Part shown: positions 1-8,573 of the stretch, in pieces
How the letters are laid out: every line of letters begins with the position of its first letter
How positions within the stretch are numbered: the stretch's first letter is position 1
Source: JBGSBR01 sp041730495
GTDB lineage: Bacteria > Patescibacteriota > Microgenomatia > UBA1406 > GWC2-37-13
Assembly: GCA_041730495.1 (NCBI GenBank)
Contig: JBGSBR010000016.1
Location: forward strand, 1 to 28,178
Direction: 5' to 3'
Length of the DNA stretch: 28,178 bases
Notes under the pieces: generated by a model
Told to the model about the DNA's origin: nothing
Databases searched by the model: none
Seen by the model: only the letters and a program-made list of their open reading frames with translations
Position numbers and translations under genes: made by a program

Positions 1-1273
1 CCAATACAAAACCCAGTGATCCCCAGATCCTGATCCGACGTCTTTCTTCGATCAAGATCGCAATCGCATAGCCCAGATACAAGCTATACCCGAGTAAGAG
101 CAAGATCGATACTTTCGTGAAAATAAACCGGAATGCTTCTTTGAAAACAGGCAATTTGATAAGCAGATTGAAAAAGCTTTCAAAAGGTTGGGTATGATTC
201 AAAAGGAGTACTATCGGGATAAGCAAAAATGGCAGTAAACTTAGATATAAGCGATCCCGTTTAAGGATTACAGCGAAGACTCCGAGAACCATCAGAACTG
301 CATACCCATACCCCAAAATCATGACTACCGGATTTGCTGTATGGTCTCGCCAGGTTTGCATCAGTTTGACACCAGATTGGCTTTCATAATCATAGACATC
401 CCAGTCAAAGTAAAACCCTTTCATAAGTGAGACATCATTCAGATATCCTTGTTCACGATTGCGCAGCAAAAACTCTTGAGAGAAAAGGCGGTTTTGTTTA
501 CTATCGCGAGGTGTATCACTGCCGGTGGCAATGAAATAAATATTGGGGATGAGCCAGAAACTATTCATCATGATTGTCGCGACCAAGATGAGAGCACTAC
601 GTTTCAATGTTGCTTGTGTCGGATGAAACAAAAAGTGAGAAGCGAGGAAGACACATAGTACGCCAAAGAATGCATACCACAGATGTGCAGCATACGCTTG
701 AGGGGTGGCAAGCAGTGTGACCACAGAAAACCAAAACAAGGTTTTTTTACTGCCATGGTGAAAATATTGTAGTATCAACATGATGAGCCACGGTAGTGCC
801 GCATACTGCACGGGAAACATCTCAAACGGCACATAAAACTGTTGCACAGTATTGAGATTCAAAAGATAAAACGTTGCCACCAAAAAACTAACGAGTGATG
901 CATGTGGGTGATTGCGGCGTGACCAAAGATACTGAGTACAAGCATACATACCATAAACTCCGATCCAGAGGCACGCGATGATGAAAACATAGCGCACCAG
1001 ATAAGTCGGTAAGAATAGATCGAGTAAAACTAAGATAAATAATCGAGGCAAATCAGCCATATGCGAGTGCCCGGCGAGCGCCCCTAAGCCTTGTTCGTCC
1101 CGCCAGACGCCGAAAAATAAACGTTTGAAATTCAGCCAATAATTAAACTCAGGATGCAGTGTGTCCCAACCCGAAAGAATGGTGCCAGGCTCGATCGTCA
1201 CAATAGAGATAATGAAAAGCAGAAGCCCTAAAATGATGACGTATGGATATTTTTTTAGTAACGCAATCAGCAT
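1..1273 (-). CDS. GT-C-like multipass membrane protein, 3' end cut by window edge
   Basis: An open frame runs from an ATG at 1273 to the left window edge, giving 424 codons without a stop when I translate the minus strand; the C-terminus lies outside. The product starts with a membrane segment (residues about 9-27), then a GWD..HPE motif at 35-42, followed by many hydrophobic helices. This layout matches large GT-C-fold lipid-sugar-dependent glycosyltransferases, and the GWD/HPE N-terminus recalls arabinofuranosyltransferase-like proteins of CPR bacteria (from memory). The donor and acceptor are unknown. A TATACT box ends 6 nt before the ATG and there is no Shine-Dalgarno sequence, so a leaderless mRNA is likely. 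It is divergent from another GT-C protein with 44 nt between the starts. It could also be a YfhO-type membrane protein. Confidence 0.75.
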   Translation of the reverse strand, partial: MLIALLKKYPYVIILGLLLFIISIVTIEPGTILSGWDTLHPEFNYWLNFKRLFFGVWRDEQGLGALAGHSHMADLPRLFILVLLDLFLPTYLVRYVFIIACLWIGVYGMYACTQYLWSRRNHPHASLVSFLVATFYLLNLNTVQQFYVPFEMFPVQYAALPWLIMLILQYFHHGSKKTLFWFSVVTLLATPQAYAAHLWYAFFGVLCVFLASHFLFHPTQATLKRSALILVATIMMNSFWLIPNIYFIATGSDTPRDSKQNRLFSQEFLLRNREQGYLNDVSLMKGFYFDWDVYDYESQSGVKLMQTWRDHTANPVVMILGYGYAVLMVLGVFAVILKRDRLYLSLLPFLLIPIVLLLNHTQPFESFFNLLIKLPVFKEAFRFIFTKVSILLLLGYSLYLGYAIAILIEERRRIRIWGSLGFVL

Positions 1274-1279
1274 GTATTT

Positions 1280-1285
1280 AGTATA
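1280..1285 (-). promoter_or_regulatory. -10 box TATACT for the GT-C gene
   Basis: Minus-strand TATACT is followed by 6 nt and then the ATG, placing the expected transcription start at or next to the start codon. No good -35 box is visible 17 nt upstream, so confidence is moderate. Confidence 0.45.
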
Positions 1286-1317
1286 CCTAGCATTACTTAT
1301 AAGTTATACAATAAAGC

Positions 1318-2943
1318 ATGCATGCTTCAGAGAAAAAATCCTGGAATATAAAAGATTTTTTACTACTACTTATTTGCTTACATTTTTTTGGAAATATACT
1401 CTGGTTGCGGCTTAATATGGCTCCGCCACCCTGGGATCAAGCTGCTCATACACAAGGCGCGATTGAGTACGGCTACTGTATCAAGTCATTTGTCACTCTT
1501 CAGCCAGAGATACAGACCTGTGTCACTGCACTCAGCAATCAATATGCACCAGTTGTGAAGCTTATCGGTGGAGTAGTGATGGCTTTGTTTGGCTTTCATC
1601 TTAAACTAGTCGCTTTCACTAGTACGCTTTGGTTTATCGGTGCGATCTTAGCCGTGTATTTACTGGCAAAAGAGATTTCTAAACAAGACCTCGTGGCTTT
1701 TTTAAGTGCATTCTTTTTCGCTTTTTTCCTCAGCATCTATGACAACTCTCGAGGACTGCTGCTTGATATACCGCTGACTGCAATTATTACATTACTTAGT
1801 TGGACACTCATCAAAAGTGAGGGTTTTAGTAAACGAGATTTCACGTTTTATAGCTTTCTATTGGCCGGTGTGGCAGTAGTTACGAAAGTTCAAGCACCAC
1901 TTTATATGCCGTTTTTGTTTGCATATACATTTCGTGAAAGTATGAGAGGAAAAAAACAGATCGAGTGGGAGGGGATAGTGGAAGGAGTAATTATTGCAGC
2001 ATTGATCTCTGTCCCATGGCTGTTTATAGCGCGTGAGAGCTTATGGTCGTATCTCTTTGGTGCCACTCAAGCTGAGAGTACTGATCCGACCAGTCTTTTT
2101 AGTGCAATTACCTGGACACATTATCTGAAACTGATGATCAATCAAGGCTTTACGTTTATCGGATTCTTGACCTTATGTTATGCATGTTTTGGCTTCATAA
2201 AAGAGAAAGTACCGTTTAGATTATTACTCGTAGGTCAAGCCTTGGCGATTTATATCATCTTTACTATAGTTGGAAATAAAGATATTCGGTTTATCTATCC
2301 GTTAGTGCCGTTCGTCGCTATCATATTTGGAATCGGCATGAATGCTTTGCTCAAAAAGAGGGAAGTGCTGACGGCTGCGATACTATGTTTTTATGTCGTT
2401 TTTCAGCTCTTTTCATATTTAGTTTTATCGTTTCATTTTCCTTTCAGATTACAGTACACGGCAAGTGTTACGGTACCCCTTATCTCTGATATATCGTTGT
2501 TGAGTTTTGATAGTTTTCCGGTGAAGCCACCCGATGCTGGCAACTGGCAGATTGTAGAACTTGTCGATGATCTGTTGGCTCTGAGTAAAAATAATCCATT
2601 ATCACTATTGTTTATACCTAACTATGAGCAATACAATGATAATATTCTCAAAATGTACTTTGCAAAGAATCAGCTGAAAGATGCACAATTAAGTAGAACT
2701 GAGACATTTACTCCGTATAAAACGATTGATGAAGCAGAGGAGTATGTCAGACGATTTACGTATATTGTTTCATCACGAGATGAGATTGCCCTTTGGTATC
2801 AGCTGGATAAAGAAGCTTCCGAGCAGCTGCGCGATGCTTCTATCATGATGCTCGAACGGGGAGAGCTCAGAGTCGCGAAAGAATACCAACTACCGAATGG
2901 AAAAACAATCCTTCTGCTGGTGAAACAGCCAGCTACTCCATAA
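1318..2943 (+). CDS. PMT/ArnT-like GT-C glycosyltransferase
   Basis: A 541-residue integral membrane protein. A first helix (about residues 14-32) is followed by a W-D-Q-A-A-H motif at 39-44; an acidic residue in the first extracytoplasmic loop is the catalytic position in PMT/ArnT-type GT-C enzymes, which move sugars from polyprenyl-phosphate donors to acceptors outside the membrane. About ten further hydrophobic helices reach residue 400 or so, and a soluble C-terminal domain (about 430-541) follows. Length fits the family. The start follows a TACAAT box by 5 nt with no Shine-Dalgarno sequence. The gene is divergent from another GT-C protein, which suggests a shared role in cell-surface glycan or glycoprotein assembly. 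Substrate cannot be told from the sequence. Confidence 0.8.
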   Translation: MHASEKKSWNIKDFLLLLICLHFFGNILWLRLNMAPPPWDQAAHTQGAIEYGYCIKSFVTLQPEIQTCVTALSNQYAPVVKLIGGVVMALFGFHLKLVAFTSTLWFIGAILAVYLLAKEISKQDLVAFLSAFFFAFFLSIYDNSRGLLLDIPLTAIITLLSWTLIKSEGFSKRDFTFYSFLLAGVAVVTKVQAPLYMPFLFAYTFRESMRGKKQIEWEGIVEGVIIAALISVPWLFIARESLWSYLFGATQAESTDPTSLFSAITWTHYLKLMINQGFTFIGFLTLCYACFGFIKEKVPFRLLLVGQALAIYIIFTIVGNKDIRFIYPLVPFVAIIFGIGMNALLKKREVLTAAILCFYVVFQLFSYLVLSFHFPFRLQYTASVTVPLISDISLLSFDSFPVKPPDAGNWQIVELVDDLLALSKNNPLSLLFIPNYEQYNDNILKMYFAKNQLKDAQLSRTETFTPYKTIDEAEEYVRRFTYIVSSRDEIALWYQLDKEASEQLRDASIMMLERGELRVAKEYQLPNGKTILLLVKQPATP

Positions 2944-2968
2944 AAAAACCCGCCTATGCGGCGGGTTT
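2942..2968. terminator. bidirectional intrinsic terminator
   Basis: A 9-bp perfect stem AAACCCGCC/GGCGGGTTT (2946-2954 and 2960-2968) with a 5-nt loop lies between the convergent GT-C and DUF11 genes. Read on the minus strand it is followed by seven T, so it is strongest for the DUF11 gene; on the plus strand the T tract is only three bases. Confidence 0.85.
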
Positions 2969-2989
2969 AGTGTAATTGTTTAGGTAAGC

Positions 2990-3643
2990 TTAGGCTTTCT
3001 TTTTCAGGTAGATACCTGCTGAAAGACCAAGAGCATTTAATGCCATAAGTGCAATACCATACTCAGGACCTGCATTAGGTGTTTGAGTTACAGCTTGTAC
3101 TTGTTTTTCGATACAGAATTGTGCTGAATCATTCATACCAATTGTTCCGGCTTTAACGGTAACTTGGTTGACTGCACACATCACACCTTGATCATTAGGC
3201 ATCAAAGCTTGAGCACGTACGACACCGACAACTTTTTCAAGACGGCGTTCACCTGGCATAAGCTGAGCATATGACCATGAGATAGTACGATTTTTAGCAT
3301 CATAGTTACCTGGACCTTCAACAGCATCGAGAGATGCAGGAAGTTGATCAACAACTTGGACATTTTCGAGCATCTGATCAGATGTATTACGTACACCGAT
3401 GATAAAGGTTACTTTTTCACCAGCATAGAAACGAGCATCTTTAGTTGTCAGGTTATCTACATAAGCAGATACGCCACCTTTGGTAGTAACTTTAGAAGCT
3501 ACTTTTTTGTCGATACGGATAGAAGCAGAAGCTGCTCCACCATAAGGACTATATGGGGCATATGGTGCGTATTGACCAGAATCAGCTGAGACAGCTGTGG
3601 TCGCTAAGATCATTAAAGCAATAAAAATAAGTATGTTTTTCAT
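2990..3643 (-). CDS. secreted DUF11-domain surface protein
   Basis: A 217-residue exported protein. Residues 1-20 form a signal peptide (K-N start, hydrophobic core, AVSA cleavage-type end). A Tyr/Pro/Ala-rich stretch follows, then a DUF11-type beta domain at about 60-165 (RVxx-like phrase 'VRNTSDQMLENVQVVDQLP', typical of the family). The tail has T-P-N-A-G-P-E near 188, a membrane helix and a KKKA end, which resembles a sortase or archaeosortase-type sorting signal or a plain C-terminal anchor. It probably sits on the cell surface. A perfect-consensus promoter ends 9 nt before the ATG and no Shine-Dalgarno sequence is present. Strong expression is plausible. Confidence 0.85.
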   Translation of the reverse strand: MKNILIFIALMILATTAVSADSGQYAPYAPYSPYGGAASASIRIDKKVASKVTTKGGVSAYVDNLTTKDARFYAGEKVTFIIGVRNTSDQMLENVQVVDQLPASLDAVEGPGNYDAKNRTISWSYAQLMPGERRLEKVVGVVRAQALMPNDQGVMCAVNQVTVKAGTIGMNDSAQFCIEKQVQAVTQTPNAGPEYGIALMALNALGLSAGIYLKKKA

Positions 3644-3652
3644 AATGGAGTA

Positions 3653-3681
3653 ATTATACTATAAGATATAATGCTTGTCAA
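3653..3681 (-). promoter_or_regulatory. consensus sigma70-type promoter of the DUF11 gene
   Basis: Minus-strand TTGACA, a 17-nt spacer, then TATAAT: a perfect match to the housekeeping consensus. The -10 box ends 9 nt before the ATG, so the transcript should start 2-3 nt before the start codon. The rest of the 3644-3839 gap shows no gene; it holds one weak hairpin (TAAGGT/ACCTTA, about 3770-3791). Confidence 0.85.
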
Positions 3682-3839
3682 CTATAGGTCATAAATCTGC
3701 CTTAATACTAAAAATAAAGAGTGACGTATTAACTTCACACTTTAAATATATTGGGCAAATATCTTGTCCTAAGGTGCTGAATTATACCTTAAATATAGTA
3801 AAGTTGGAAGTAAGAAGTGAGTAATCTGTACGTATACAT

Positions 3840-4376
3840 CTATTTGTTCGGAAACTGAACAGCTACATGGTAGCTGACGATTGCTGCAGATACGATCACA
3901 TTGAGCGATTTATTGACTCCCCACATCGGTATTTCGACTATCTGATCGACTTTGGCTAAAGTTTCTGGAAGTACACCATACGTTTCATTACCGACCAAGA
4001 TCGCAGCAGGGAAGTCATAGTTGATCTCAGTGTAAGGTTTTGACTTCGCATCTTGCTCGACAGCATAGACAGTCACGTTTTGAGCTTGAAGCTCTTCAAT
4101 TGCTTCAATGGCAGTATTTTTGTACTCCCATGGCACTATTTTGTAGGTACCGATGCTCGCTTTGGCGATTTTGTGATTAGGTGGGATCTCCATCTCGCCA
4201 CAAAGATAGATTTTTTCCACTGACAGAGCGTCCGCAAGGCGGAAAAGACCTCCAATATTGTATGTGTCGTAGACGTTTTCGAGGATCAGATACAGAGGAT
4301 TTCGCTTCACTTGTTGTAAGTTATCTTCGACATCGATCGGATCGACATCTCTGAGCTCTTTGGCGTTTAGTTTCAT
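3840..4376 (-). CDS. SpoU/TrmH-family RNA 2'-O-methyltransferase
   Basis: A 178-residue SPOUT-fold methyltransferase. The three family motifs are present: motif 1 with N-x-x-D-T-Y-N-I-G-G-L-F-R-L-A-D (about 33-49), motif 2 LVGNETYGV (about 127-137), and motif 3 around IPMWGVNKSLNVIVSAA (about 149-166), which form the AdoMet-binding trefoil knot. The family methylates the 2'-O of a ribose in tRNA or rRNA; the target cannot be assigned. It lacks the N-terminal L30e-like substrate-binding domain of RlmB and is close to the minimal TrmH/TrmL size. The gene starts 11 nt beyond the tRNA-Thr 3' end on the same strand, so the two may be co-transcribed. Confidence 0.88.
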   Translation of the reverse strand: MKLNAKELRDVDPIDVEDNLQQVKRNPLYLILENVYDTYNIGGLFRLADALSVEKIYLCGEMEIPPNHKIAKASIGTYKIVPWEYKNTAIEAIEELQAQNVTVYAVEQDAKSKPYTEINYDFPAAILVGNETYGVLPETLAKVDQIVEIPMWGVNKSLNVIVSAAIVSYHVAVQFPNK

Positions 4377-4386
4377 AGGAGTTAAG

Positions 4387-4458
4387 AGCCCAGTGAGGGA
4401 ATCGAACCCTCGACCTCATTCTTACCAAGAATGCGTTCTGCCACTGAACCAACTGGGC
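4387..4458 (-). tRNA. tRNA-Thr (anticodon GGT)
   Basis: A full cloverleaf is readable on the minus strand: acceptor GCCCAGT/ACTGGGC, D stem GTTC/GAAC, anticodon stem CATTC/GAATG with loop TTGGTAA (anticodon GGT), variable AGGTC, T stem GAGGG/CCCTC with loop TTCGATT. The discriminator is T and CCA is not encoded, so a CCA-adding enzyme is needed. Length is 72 nt. It lies just upstream of a SpoU-type RNA methyltransferase gene. Confidence 0.95.
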
Positions 4459-4503
4459 GGTTGTGTGGAAATTGTAACATGAATAGGCGCTTTATAGAAG
4501 TCG

Positions 4504-4531
4504 TTTTCAGCCTGCGTAAACGTGCTATAGT
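4504..4531 (+). promoter_or_regulatory. promoter for the 150-residue membrane protein
   Basis: TTTTCA, a 16-nt spacer and TATAGT, with the -10 box ending 6 nt before the ATG at 4538. The expected transcription start coincides with the start codon. Confidence 0.65.
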
Positions 4532-4537
4532 ATATAT

Positions 4538-4990
4538 ATGGCTAAAAAAATCAAAGATATTGATGAAGAACCAGTTGAGGAAGAAGTAGTCGGTCCGCCC
4601 TCACCTTTGGTTTATGTGAAAGCAGTATTCTTACTGCTGATCATCGTGGGTGGTTTACTGGGTATCGAACAAGCTGCTAAGCGTAACTCTCGGTATACTC
4701 AGAAAGAAGTACCTAAGATTGAGCTTAATCTGCAAGATAATGCTGCAGTCGAAGATACTGTAGAGCAGGGTAGAGATCTGCTTGATGATACGATGGATCT
4801 AGCTGAAGAGCAAAAAGAGATGGTACTCGGTGAAGCGACTGAGGTAGCTGCTTCTGCGACTGCATCGGTGAAAGAATCAATGATGGATTATGTTTATGAG
4901 AATACGGTTGAGGTAGTAATACAAAAAATGATTGAGCAACTGCCCGAAAAGCAGCGTGAAGAGTTCATCGAAGAGGTTTCTGCTAAATAA
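4538..4990 (+). CDS. single-pass membrane protein of unknown function
   Basis: A 150-residue protein that I do not recognise. It has an acidic cytoplasmic N-terminus (residues 1-25, rich in D/E), one membrane helix (about 26-43, VYVKAVFLLLIIVGGLLGI), and an acidic, Ala/Glu-rich helical C-terminal part likely outside the membrane, with possible coiled coil at 75-150. No catalytic motif is visible. The mRNA should be leaderless. It is followed by an MBL-fold gene 52 nt downstream. Confidence 0.7.
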   Translation: MAKKIKDIDEEPVEEEVVGPPSPLVYVKAVFLLLIIVGGLLGIEQAAKRNSRYTQKEVPKIELNLQDNAAVEDTVEQGRDLLDDTMDLAEEQKEMVLGEATEVAASATASVKESMMDYVYENTVEVVIQKMIEQLPEKQREEFIEEVSAK

Positions 4991-5042
4991 CTGAACTCAG
5001 GCATTGTTTTTTCTTTCTAGCTTTGGTAATCTATGCATACTT

Positions 5043-5705
5043 ATGGAAATCAAATACATCGGACACTCTTCTTTTCAGATAAAAACTAAAATGGCTCGTA
5101 TCATCACAGATCCGTATGATCCGAAGATGGTCGGTATGGCTTATCCTAAAGTCGAAGCTGATATTGTGACTCTTTCACATGAACATCCAGATCATAACTA
5201 TCGTGAAGGCATCAAGTCAGAAGGCGCACTTATGCTTGACTGGCCAGGTGAGTATGAAAAACAAGAAGTACGTGTTTATGGATTTCAAACCTATCATGAC
5301 AAAGATCAAGGTGCAGAACGAGGTGAAAATGTGATGTTTAAGTTTGAGACAGAAGATATGTCTGTCTTGCACTGTGGTGACCTCGGTCATCAGCTCACAC
5401 AAGAGCTGATTGAGCAGATCGGTGAGATTGATATCTTGATCTTGCCTGTTGGTGGATTTTATACTATCAATGCGGAAGAAGCAGCCAAAGTAGTACGAGA
5501 GATAGAGCCTACTATCGTGATACCTATGCATTACAATCATGGAGGTCTTGATCCTAAAACTTTTGAGCAACTTCAACCACTTGAAACTTTCCTCAAAGAA
5601 ATGTCTGCTGAAAATGTCGAACCACTAGATAAATTTGTGGTGAAAAAAGATGATCTGACGAATGCTGATATGAAGGTAGTGACACTGAAGATAACTAATT
5701 CATAA
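5043..5705 (+). CDS. MBL-fold (UlaG-like) metal-dependent hydrolase
   Basis: A 220-residue metallo-beta-lactamase-fold protein. The core signature S-H-E-H-P-D-H-N (about residues 46-53) supplies the HxHxDH metal ligands; a further His/Asp pair appears in the HCGDLGH segment (about 105-111) and a late His in IPMHYNHGG (about 160-168). The compact form without extra domains resembles UlaG/YtnP-like or general 'Zn-dependent hydrolase' members. Substrate unknown. I start at the ATG at 5043 (MEIKYIGH) because family members start this way; an upstream TTG at 5004 would add a non-homologous hydrophobic extension. Confidence 0.85.
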   Translation: MEIKYIGHSSFQIKTKMARIITDPYDPKMVGMAYPKVEADIVTLSHEHPDHNYREGIKSEGALMLDWPGEYEKQEVRVYGFQTYHDKDQGAERGENVMFKFETEDMSVLHCGDLGHQLTQELIEQIGEIDILILPVGGFYTINAEEAAKVVREIEPTIVIPMHYNHGGLDPKTFEQLQPLETFLKEMSAENVEPLDKFVVKKDDLTNADMKVVTLKITNS

Positions 5706-5741
5706 CGTATTGTATTCACCTCTTCCTTTAGACAATCGATA

Positions 5742-5770
5742 TTGTGTATTTATATTTAATCTAGTAGTAT
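5742..5770 (+). promoter_or_regulatory. promoter of dnaB
   Basis: TTGTGT, a 17-nt spacer and TAGTAT, with the -10 box ending 9 nt before the dnaB ATG. There is no Shine-Dalgarno sequence, so a leader of 0-3 nt is expected. Confidence 0.65.
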
Positions 5771-5779
5771 ATTCTCGCT

Positions 5780-7132
5780 ATGGCACAAAACTCACTACTT
5801 GAACATTTCAAGACTCCACCACATGATACAGATACTGAAAAATCGATTCTTGGAGCTGTTCTGATCGACCCTTCAGCTATTTCTCTCGTGGCAGAGTTCC
5901 TCAAGGTCCAACATTTTTACCAAAAAGAGCACCAGCTTATCTATGATTCGATGCTCAGACTCTTCGAAAAGCAGCATCCGATCGATGTGATCACCCTCAA
6001 AGATCAGCTTCTCAAAGATGGTCAACTACAAAACATGGGCGGGACTCAGTATTTATCGGATCTCATGAATACGGTACCAACTTCAGCATATATCGAGCAA
6101 TATGCCATGATTGTGAAAGGGACATATACTCGTCGTAAGCTGATTGAGGTCGCTTCACGCTCAGTCGAAAAAGCATTTAATGATACAGGTGATATCAAAG
6201 AGCTAATTGATGATGTCGAGTCATCGATTTTTGCACTTGCTCAAGAAACACAGCACAAAGATTTTATCGAGATCAAAGATATCTTGAAAACAAGCTTCGA
6301 GAGGCTAGAGGAGTTCATGAAAAACGGTGGTGGCACTCGTGGCGTACCGACAGGTTTCACTGCACTTGATGCTAAATTATCAGGCCTTCAACCATCCAAC
6401 TTAGTCATCCTCGCTGCACGACCTGGTGTCGGTAAGACCACACTTGCACTAAACATCGCCATGCATGTCGGACTCAAAGAAAAGCGCCCAGTCGGATTTT
6501 TCTCGCTAGAGATGAGTAAGGAAGAGCTCGTTGATCGTCTACTGGTCGGACAATCTGAGGTCGATGCTTGGAGATTGAAAACCGGCAAGTTGACAGAGGA
6601 TGATCGATTACGGATCGTGGATGCGATGGGAGAGCTTGCGGAAGCACCTATCTATATCGATGATACACCAGGTATCTCGATCCTCGAGATGCGTACCAAA
6701 GCACGTAAACTGAAAGCTGAAAAAGGGCTTGAGATGCTGGTGGTCGATTACTTGCAGCTAGCAGACCCAGGTCGTAAGTTTGATTCACGTGTAAACGAGG
6801 TCTCATACATCTCACTTGGACTGAAGAACTTAGCTCGTGAACTGCAGATCCCGGTACTTACATTATCACAGCTGTCTCGCTCGGTAGAGCAGAGAGGTGA
6901 CAAAAAACCACAGTTATCAGATCTTCGTGAATCAGGTGCAATCGAGCAGGATGCTGACGTCGTAATGTTCATCTATCAAGAAGAAGATAATAATGATCTA
7001 CTGGATAGTAATCAGCGTATGATGAAGATCTTCGTGGCAAAGCATCGTAACGGATCGACAGGAGAGATTGATCTGATGTTCCGTGGAGATAGAGTGAAAT
7101 TTTACACAGTCGACAAGACTTCGGCTATTTAA
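5780..7132 (+). CDS. dnaB: replicative DNA helicase DnaB
   Basis: A 450-residue hexameric helicase that unwinds DNA 5'-3' at the replication fork and recruits primase. The N-terminal DnaB_N helical domain spans about 10-115 (the PHD.DTEKSILGA start is typical), followed by a linker and a RecA-like domain from about 175. Walker A is ARPGVGKTT (about 212-220), Walker B is LVVDYLQL (about 319-327), and the later QLSRSVEQR and DLRESGAIEQDADVV stretches are the DnaB H3/H4 motifs. Length matches the family and no intein is present. The start is fixed by the promoter, whose -10 box ends 9 nt upstream. Confidence 0.97.
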   Translation: MAQNSLLEHFKTPPHDTDTEKSILGAVLIDPSAISLVAEFLKVQHFYQKEHQLIYDSMLRLFEKQHPIDVITLKDQLLKDGQLQNMGGTQYLSDLMNTVPTSAYIEQYAMIVKGTYTRRKLIEVASRSVEKAFNDTGDIKELIDDVESSIFALAQETQHKDFIEIKDILKTSFERLEEFMKNGGGTRGVPTGFTALDAKLSGLQPSNLVILAARPGVGKTTLALNIAMHVGLKEKRPVGFFSLEMSKEELVDRLLVGQSEVDAWRLKTGKLTEDDRLRIVDAMGELAEAPIYIDDTPGISILEMRTKARKLKAEKGLEMLVVDYLQLADPGRKFDSRVNEVSYISLGLKNLARELQIPVLTLSQLSRSVEQRGDKKPQLSDLRESGAIEQDADVVMFIYQEEDNNDLLDSNQRMMKIFVAKHRNGSTGEIDLMFRGDRVKFYTVDKTSAI

Positions 7133-7136
7133 TCGT

Positions 7137-7263
7137 CATTTCGACCGTAGTGGAGAAATCTTTTCATGAAAATCGTGCAATAGATTCTGTCACTCGGATT
7201 TACCCGTAAATGCTCACTGTTCGTTGCGCGTTTTCGGGTCCCTTTCCTTGTGACACCTATTGC
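7137..7263. repeat. REP/MITE-like imperfect palindromic element
   Basis: The only long gap between dnaB and the PAP2 gene holds a composite inverted repeat. Outer arms TGCAATAG/CTATTGCA (7176-7183 and 7257-7264) are followed inward by GTCAC/GTGAC, then ACCCG/CGGGT and AAATGC/GCGTTT, so most of 7176-7264 can fold into one long hairpin. Just upstream (7137-7161) lies a stretch TCATTTCGACCGTAGTGGAG followed by AAATC, a type of dispersed palindromic sequence common in several bacterial genomes. No ORF is present. It may also serve as the dnaB transcript end, though it has no clear T tract. Confidence 0.6.
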
Positions 7264-7295
7264 AATCAAACATTGTACAACTAATTAGGTGGAGC

Positions 7296-7832
7296 TTATA
7301 GTTTAATTCTCTGAGTATAATGCCGAATATAGACCCAAGAGATAGTAGCGCCGGTGAAAGCTCCAACTATAACGTCTCCCAGATAATGACATTGTAAATA
7401 AACACGAGAATATGAGATCAAAATGGCCAAAAGATAATAGCCAAAGCGTCTTTTACGATCGAAGTGGGCGAAAATAACAGCTCCAGCAAATGCACCGGCT
7501 GCATGACCCGAAGGGAAACTGAAATCTTTGGGACAGTAGGTGATTGAGAGCTTCTGTGCGATCCACGGACGCTCGCGCCTGACAATTGGTTTGACGATTA
7601 CGTTTACCACGAGAAAAGTGACGGCGAACGTGATCAAAAAACTAAAAATAATATTTTTATGCTGACGTTCTTTCCAGATCAACAGTCCACCGAAAATAAC
7701 TACCCAGACAAAAAAATCCAATCCTTGAAGTGAGAGGAAAGCAAAAATACGATTGGTAATCTCGTTATGCGGTATTAAGTAAGCCAGAAGATTACTGAGC
7801 GTTTTATCGATAATAAGTAAATTTAAAAACAT
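7296..7832 (-). CDS. PAP2-family membrane phosphatase
   Basis: A 178-residue integral membrane protein of the type 2 phosphatidic acid phosphatase family. The three active-site motifs are in order: KPIVRRERP (K-x6-RP), PSGH, and SRVYLQCHYLGD (SR-x5-H-x3-D). Such enzymes remove phosphate from phosphatidate, undecaprenyl pyrophosphate or similar lipids at the membrane face; in this context undecaprenyl-PP recycling is a reasonable guess. I start at the ATG at 7832, two nt after the upstream HD gene stop; a TTG at 7847 would overlap that gene. The pair forms an operon. Confidence 0.88.
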   Translation of the reverse strand: MFLNLLIIDKTLSNLLAYLIPHNEITNRIFAFLSLQGLDFFVWVVIFGGLLIWKERQHKNIIFSFLITFAVTFLVVNVIVKPIVRRERPWIAQKLSITYCPKDFSFPSGHAAGAFAGAVIFAHFDRKRRFGYYLLAILISYSRVYLQCHYLGDVIVGAFTGATISWVYIRHYTQRIKL

Positions 7833-7834
7833 AG

Positions 7835-8482
7835 TTAGATTGGCCAATTCATCAACTCTTTTTGATATTGATCCACCTTTTCATTCGTAATATCTGTCGG
7901 CTGTAACTCTGTTTTTGTGAAAATCTGAGCTTCAATTTGACTGAGATACCTGGCCATTTCCTGGAAGAAATCGTGTTTTGCGGCTTCATTGGGTTTGTTT
8001 ATCTTGAATCGCTTGTTGCCGTCGTCGAGTCGAGCAGCGAGTGTTACCACCCCCATGGGTTCAACTCGCATATCAGAGTACGCTGCGATCTTACGATTAA
8101 AATCTGTTGATTCGAAGTTTGCACGTGCATAAGAAAAAAGAATTGAGTCGATGAGATCAATTACTTTGGATTCTACGTGTAAGTCTTTGGCAATGGCAAC
8201 TGTCGCAATATGTTCATCATTACCATATTTCGCACGATATTCGTCTTGTACTTGCTGCCAGTAATCTCGACCTTCGGGTTCAAGGAAAGTAGGGAAGAGG
8301 TCAAGATTAAATTTAAGGATATTACCCATGTCGTGGAGTAAGCAGGCTGTCAGGATAGCGGTTCGATCGACTTTCTCATTGAGACTATCACAAATCAGTG
8401 CCGCAACACCTGACACTCGGTACATATGTTGTTGCAGTGAAGGCATAATTTTGTACTGCTCGTAGATATCTTGGATAGTCAT
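7835..8482 (-). CDS. HD-domain phosphohydrolase
   Basis: A 215-residue HD-superfamily protein. Metal ligands are visible: H19 in QQHMYRV, the H50-D51 pair in CLLHDMGN, and an Asp in AAYSDMRV. The family hydrolyses phosphomonoesters or nucleotides; the exact substrate is unknown. The C-terminal part is helical without a second recognisable domain. It is the first gene of a two-gene operon with the PAP2 phosphatase. Upstream is a TAACAT box 6 nt before the ATG, without a good -35. Confidence 0.82.
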   Translation of the reverse strand: MTIQDIYEQYKIMPSLQQHMYRVSGVAALICDSLNEKVDRTAILTACLLHDMGNILKFNLDLFPTFLEPEGRDYWQQVQDEYRAKYGNDEHIATVAIAKDLHVESKVIDLIDSILFSYARANFESTDFNRKIAAYSDMRVEPMGVVTLAARLDDGNKRFKINKPNEAAKHDFFQEMARYLSQIEAQIFTKTELQPTDITNEKVDQYQKELMNWPI

Positions 8483-8573
8483 ATAGCTATGTTACCAAAA
8501 AGAGTAACTTAATTTCTTGTTAAGTAACTAATCACTCACAACATATAACCTTCTTTGGTACAATTACATACAT

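Noticed and set aside
449..658. 69-residue plus-strand frame
   Set aside because: It is a shadow of the continuous minus-strand GT-C frame and has no protein-like features.
3795..3830. GAAGTGAG-rich motif also seen near 9672-9695
   Set aside because: Both sites share only short degenerate similarity (AGAAGTGAG), too little to call a repeat family from one window.
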